Assembly: GCF_004362245.1 (NCBI RefSeq)
Contig: NZ_SNWM01000002.1
Coordinates: 930,001 to 994,000 of the forward strand
DNA: 64,000 nt
Source: Pedobacter duraquae
Lineage (GTDB): Bacteria; Bacteroidota; Bacteroidia; Sphingobacteriales; Sphingobacteriaceae
Reading direction: 5' to 3'
Shown: in pieces, positions 63,176 to 64,000 of the stretch
Layout: each line of letters starts with the position of its first letter
How positions within the stretch are numbered: the stretch's first letter is position 1
Notes under the pieces: generated by a model
Database searches by the model: none
What the model saw: the letters and a program-made list of their open reading frames with translations, nothing else
What the model was told of the DNA's origin: nothing
Translations under genes and position numbers: made by a program

Positions 63176-64000
63176 AGAAGAACACTGGGATCTTGAAATT
63201 AAACCAGAGGGCAACCTGCTTGATCTGAAACTGCGGGATGTTTGGCATTACAGGGATTTACTTTTTCTGATGGTGCGCAGAGATTTTGTATCGTTTTATA
63301 AACAAACTGTATTAGGGCCGTTATGGTTCTTTATACAGCCGTTATTCACTACTTTAATTTATACGTTCATTTTTGGCAACCTCGCTGCAATTCCGACTGA
63401 TGGACTGCCGCAGCCATTATTCTATCTGGCTGGTATTACGGCTTGGAATTACTTTGCCGATTGTTTAACAAAGACCTCTTCAGTTTTCACTACCAATGCC
63501 GGTTTGTTTGGTAAGGTTTATTTCCCCAGACTAATTGTACCGCTGAGTATAGTTGTATCCAATCTGATTCGGTTTGCGGTACAAATGCTGCTATTCTTTA
63601 TGATGATGAGCATATATTGGTTTAAAGGAGCAACGTTTCATCCAAATGGTTATTTATTCCTTTTTCCTTTTTTGTTGCTGGTGATGGCCATGCTGGGATT
63701 GGGATTGGGCATGATCATATCTGCACTGACGACCAAGTATCGTGACCTTAGCTTCTTGATAACGTTTGGAATTCAATTGATGATGTATTTAACCACAGTA
63801 ATTTATCCATTATCTGTAGTAAAGGAAAAATATCCGGCTTATGTATGGTTGGTTTCTTACAACCCAATGACGTCTGTGATCGAAGCATTCAGATACGGGT
63901 TTTTAGGTCAGGGAACATTTACTTTACTATCGCTTGGCATTACGACACTATTTACAACGCTGATCCTGTTGGCTGGTATAATTATTTTTAATCGCGTTGA
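63168..64000 (+). CDS. ABC-2 type polysaccharide export permease (partial)
   Basis: The first ~277 residues of a gene that continues beyond the window. It starts MTEEEHWDLEI and has the conserved RDLLFLMVRRDFVSFYKQTVLGPLWFFIQPLFTTLIY stretch of Wzm/TagG permeases. About six membrane segments follow, with YRDLSFLITFGIQLMMYLTTVIYPLS and YNPMTSVIEAFRYGFLG. It would move a lipid-linked glycan across the inner membrane together with a nucleotide-binding subunit that should be encoded downstream. The start overlaps the GT stop codon by 8 bp. Confidence 0.9.
   Translation, partial: MTEEEHWDLEIKPEGNLLDLKLRDVWHYRDLLFLMVRRDFVSFYKQTVLGPLWFFIQPLFTTLIYTFIFGNLAAIPTDGLPQPLFYLAGITAWNYFADCLTKTSSVFTTNAGLFGKVYFPRLIVPLSIVVSNLIRFAVQMLLFFMMMSIYWFKGATFHPNGYLFLFPFLLLVMAMLGLGLGMIISALTTKYRDLSFLITFGIQLMMYLTTVIYPLSVVKEKYPAYVWLVSYNPMTSVIEAFRYGFLGQGTFTLLSLGITTLFTTLILLAGIIIFNRV

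Overview
The window looks like a chromosomal segment of a Bacteroidota bacterium, most likely Sphingobacteriaceae and close to Pedobacter. The reasons are the Bacteroidota-type division/cell-wall cluster (ftsL-like gene, no murF or ddl), two SusC/SusD pairs, a type IX secretion CHU_C protein with PorP/SprF and PorE-like partners, an UpxY-type antiterminator, TAnnTTTG-like promoter elements and moderate GC. The genus is inferred from gene content only.

Layout. 1-230: 5' end of a PLP-dependent alpha-oxoamine-synthase-like gene on the minus strand. 359-16224: the complete dcw cluster on the minus strand, transcribed mraZ-rsmH-ftsL-ftsI-murE-mraY-murD-ftsW-murG-murC-ftsQ-ftsA-ftsZ, with a strong terminator after ftsZ and three 10-bp-spaced MraZ-type operator repeats before mraZ. 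16225-16981: a long non-coding leader with an 11-bp tandem repeat inside a long inverted repeat. 16982-20261: pgk, a GNAT acetyltransferase, gap and a PAS/DHp protein (minus). 20524-26417 (plus): a secreted six-repeat CHU_C adhesin-like protein, its PorP/SprF partner and a PorE-like OmpA/propeller protein, a type IX secretion module.

26484-50480 (minus) is a polysaccharide utilisation locus in three transcription units plus a regulator. Unit A (33729 to 26484): alginate-lyase-superfamily protein, GH16, GH36, GH105, DUF4886 esterase-like protein and an unknown anchored protein. Unit B (43403 to 33946): SusC-SusD-SusC-SusD. Unit C (49210 to 43819): FAD oxidoreductase, sodium:solute symporter, sialate-O-acetylesterase-like protein. 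The LacI-family gene lies just upstream. Each unit is preceded by a pair of GAACGTTC-like boxes with CG centres exactly 19 bp apart, and each pair lies 52-53 bp upstream of a TATCTT(C/T)G element. This shared architecture, not flagged by any single gene, is the most interesting signal here. It suggests one LacI-type regulator controlling all three units, possibly as an activator. The substrate is not assigned; the enzymes fit an acylated, uronic-acid-containing glycan with alpha-galactose.

50714-54346: a CocE/NonD-type hydrolase and two poorly known envelope proteins. 54432-64000: a surface-polysaccharide locus with WecA/TagO-like transferase and GT2 on the minus strand, and on the plus strand Wza-like exporter, Wzc-like tyrosine kinase, UpxY/NusG-like antiterminator, AsnB-like amidotransferase, GT4-type glycosyltransferase and the start of an ABC-2 permease that runs off the window. 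No tRNA, rRNA, CRISPR array or insertion sequence was recognised.
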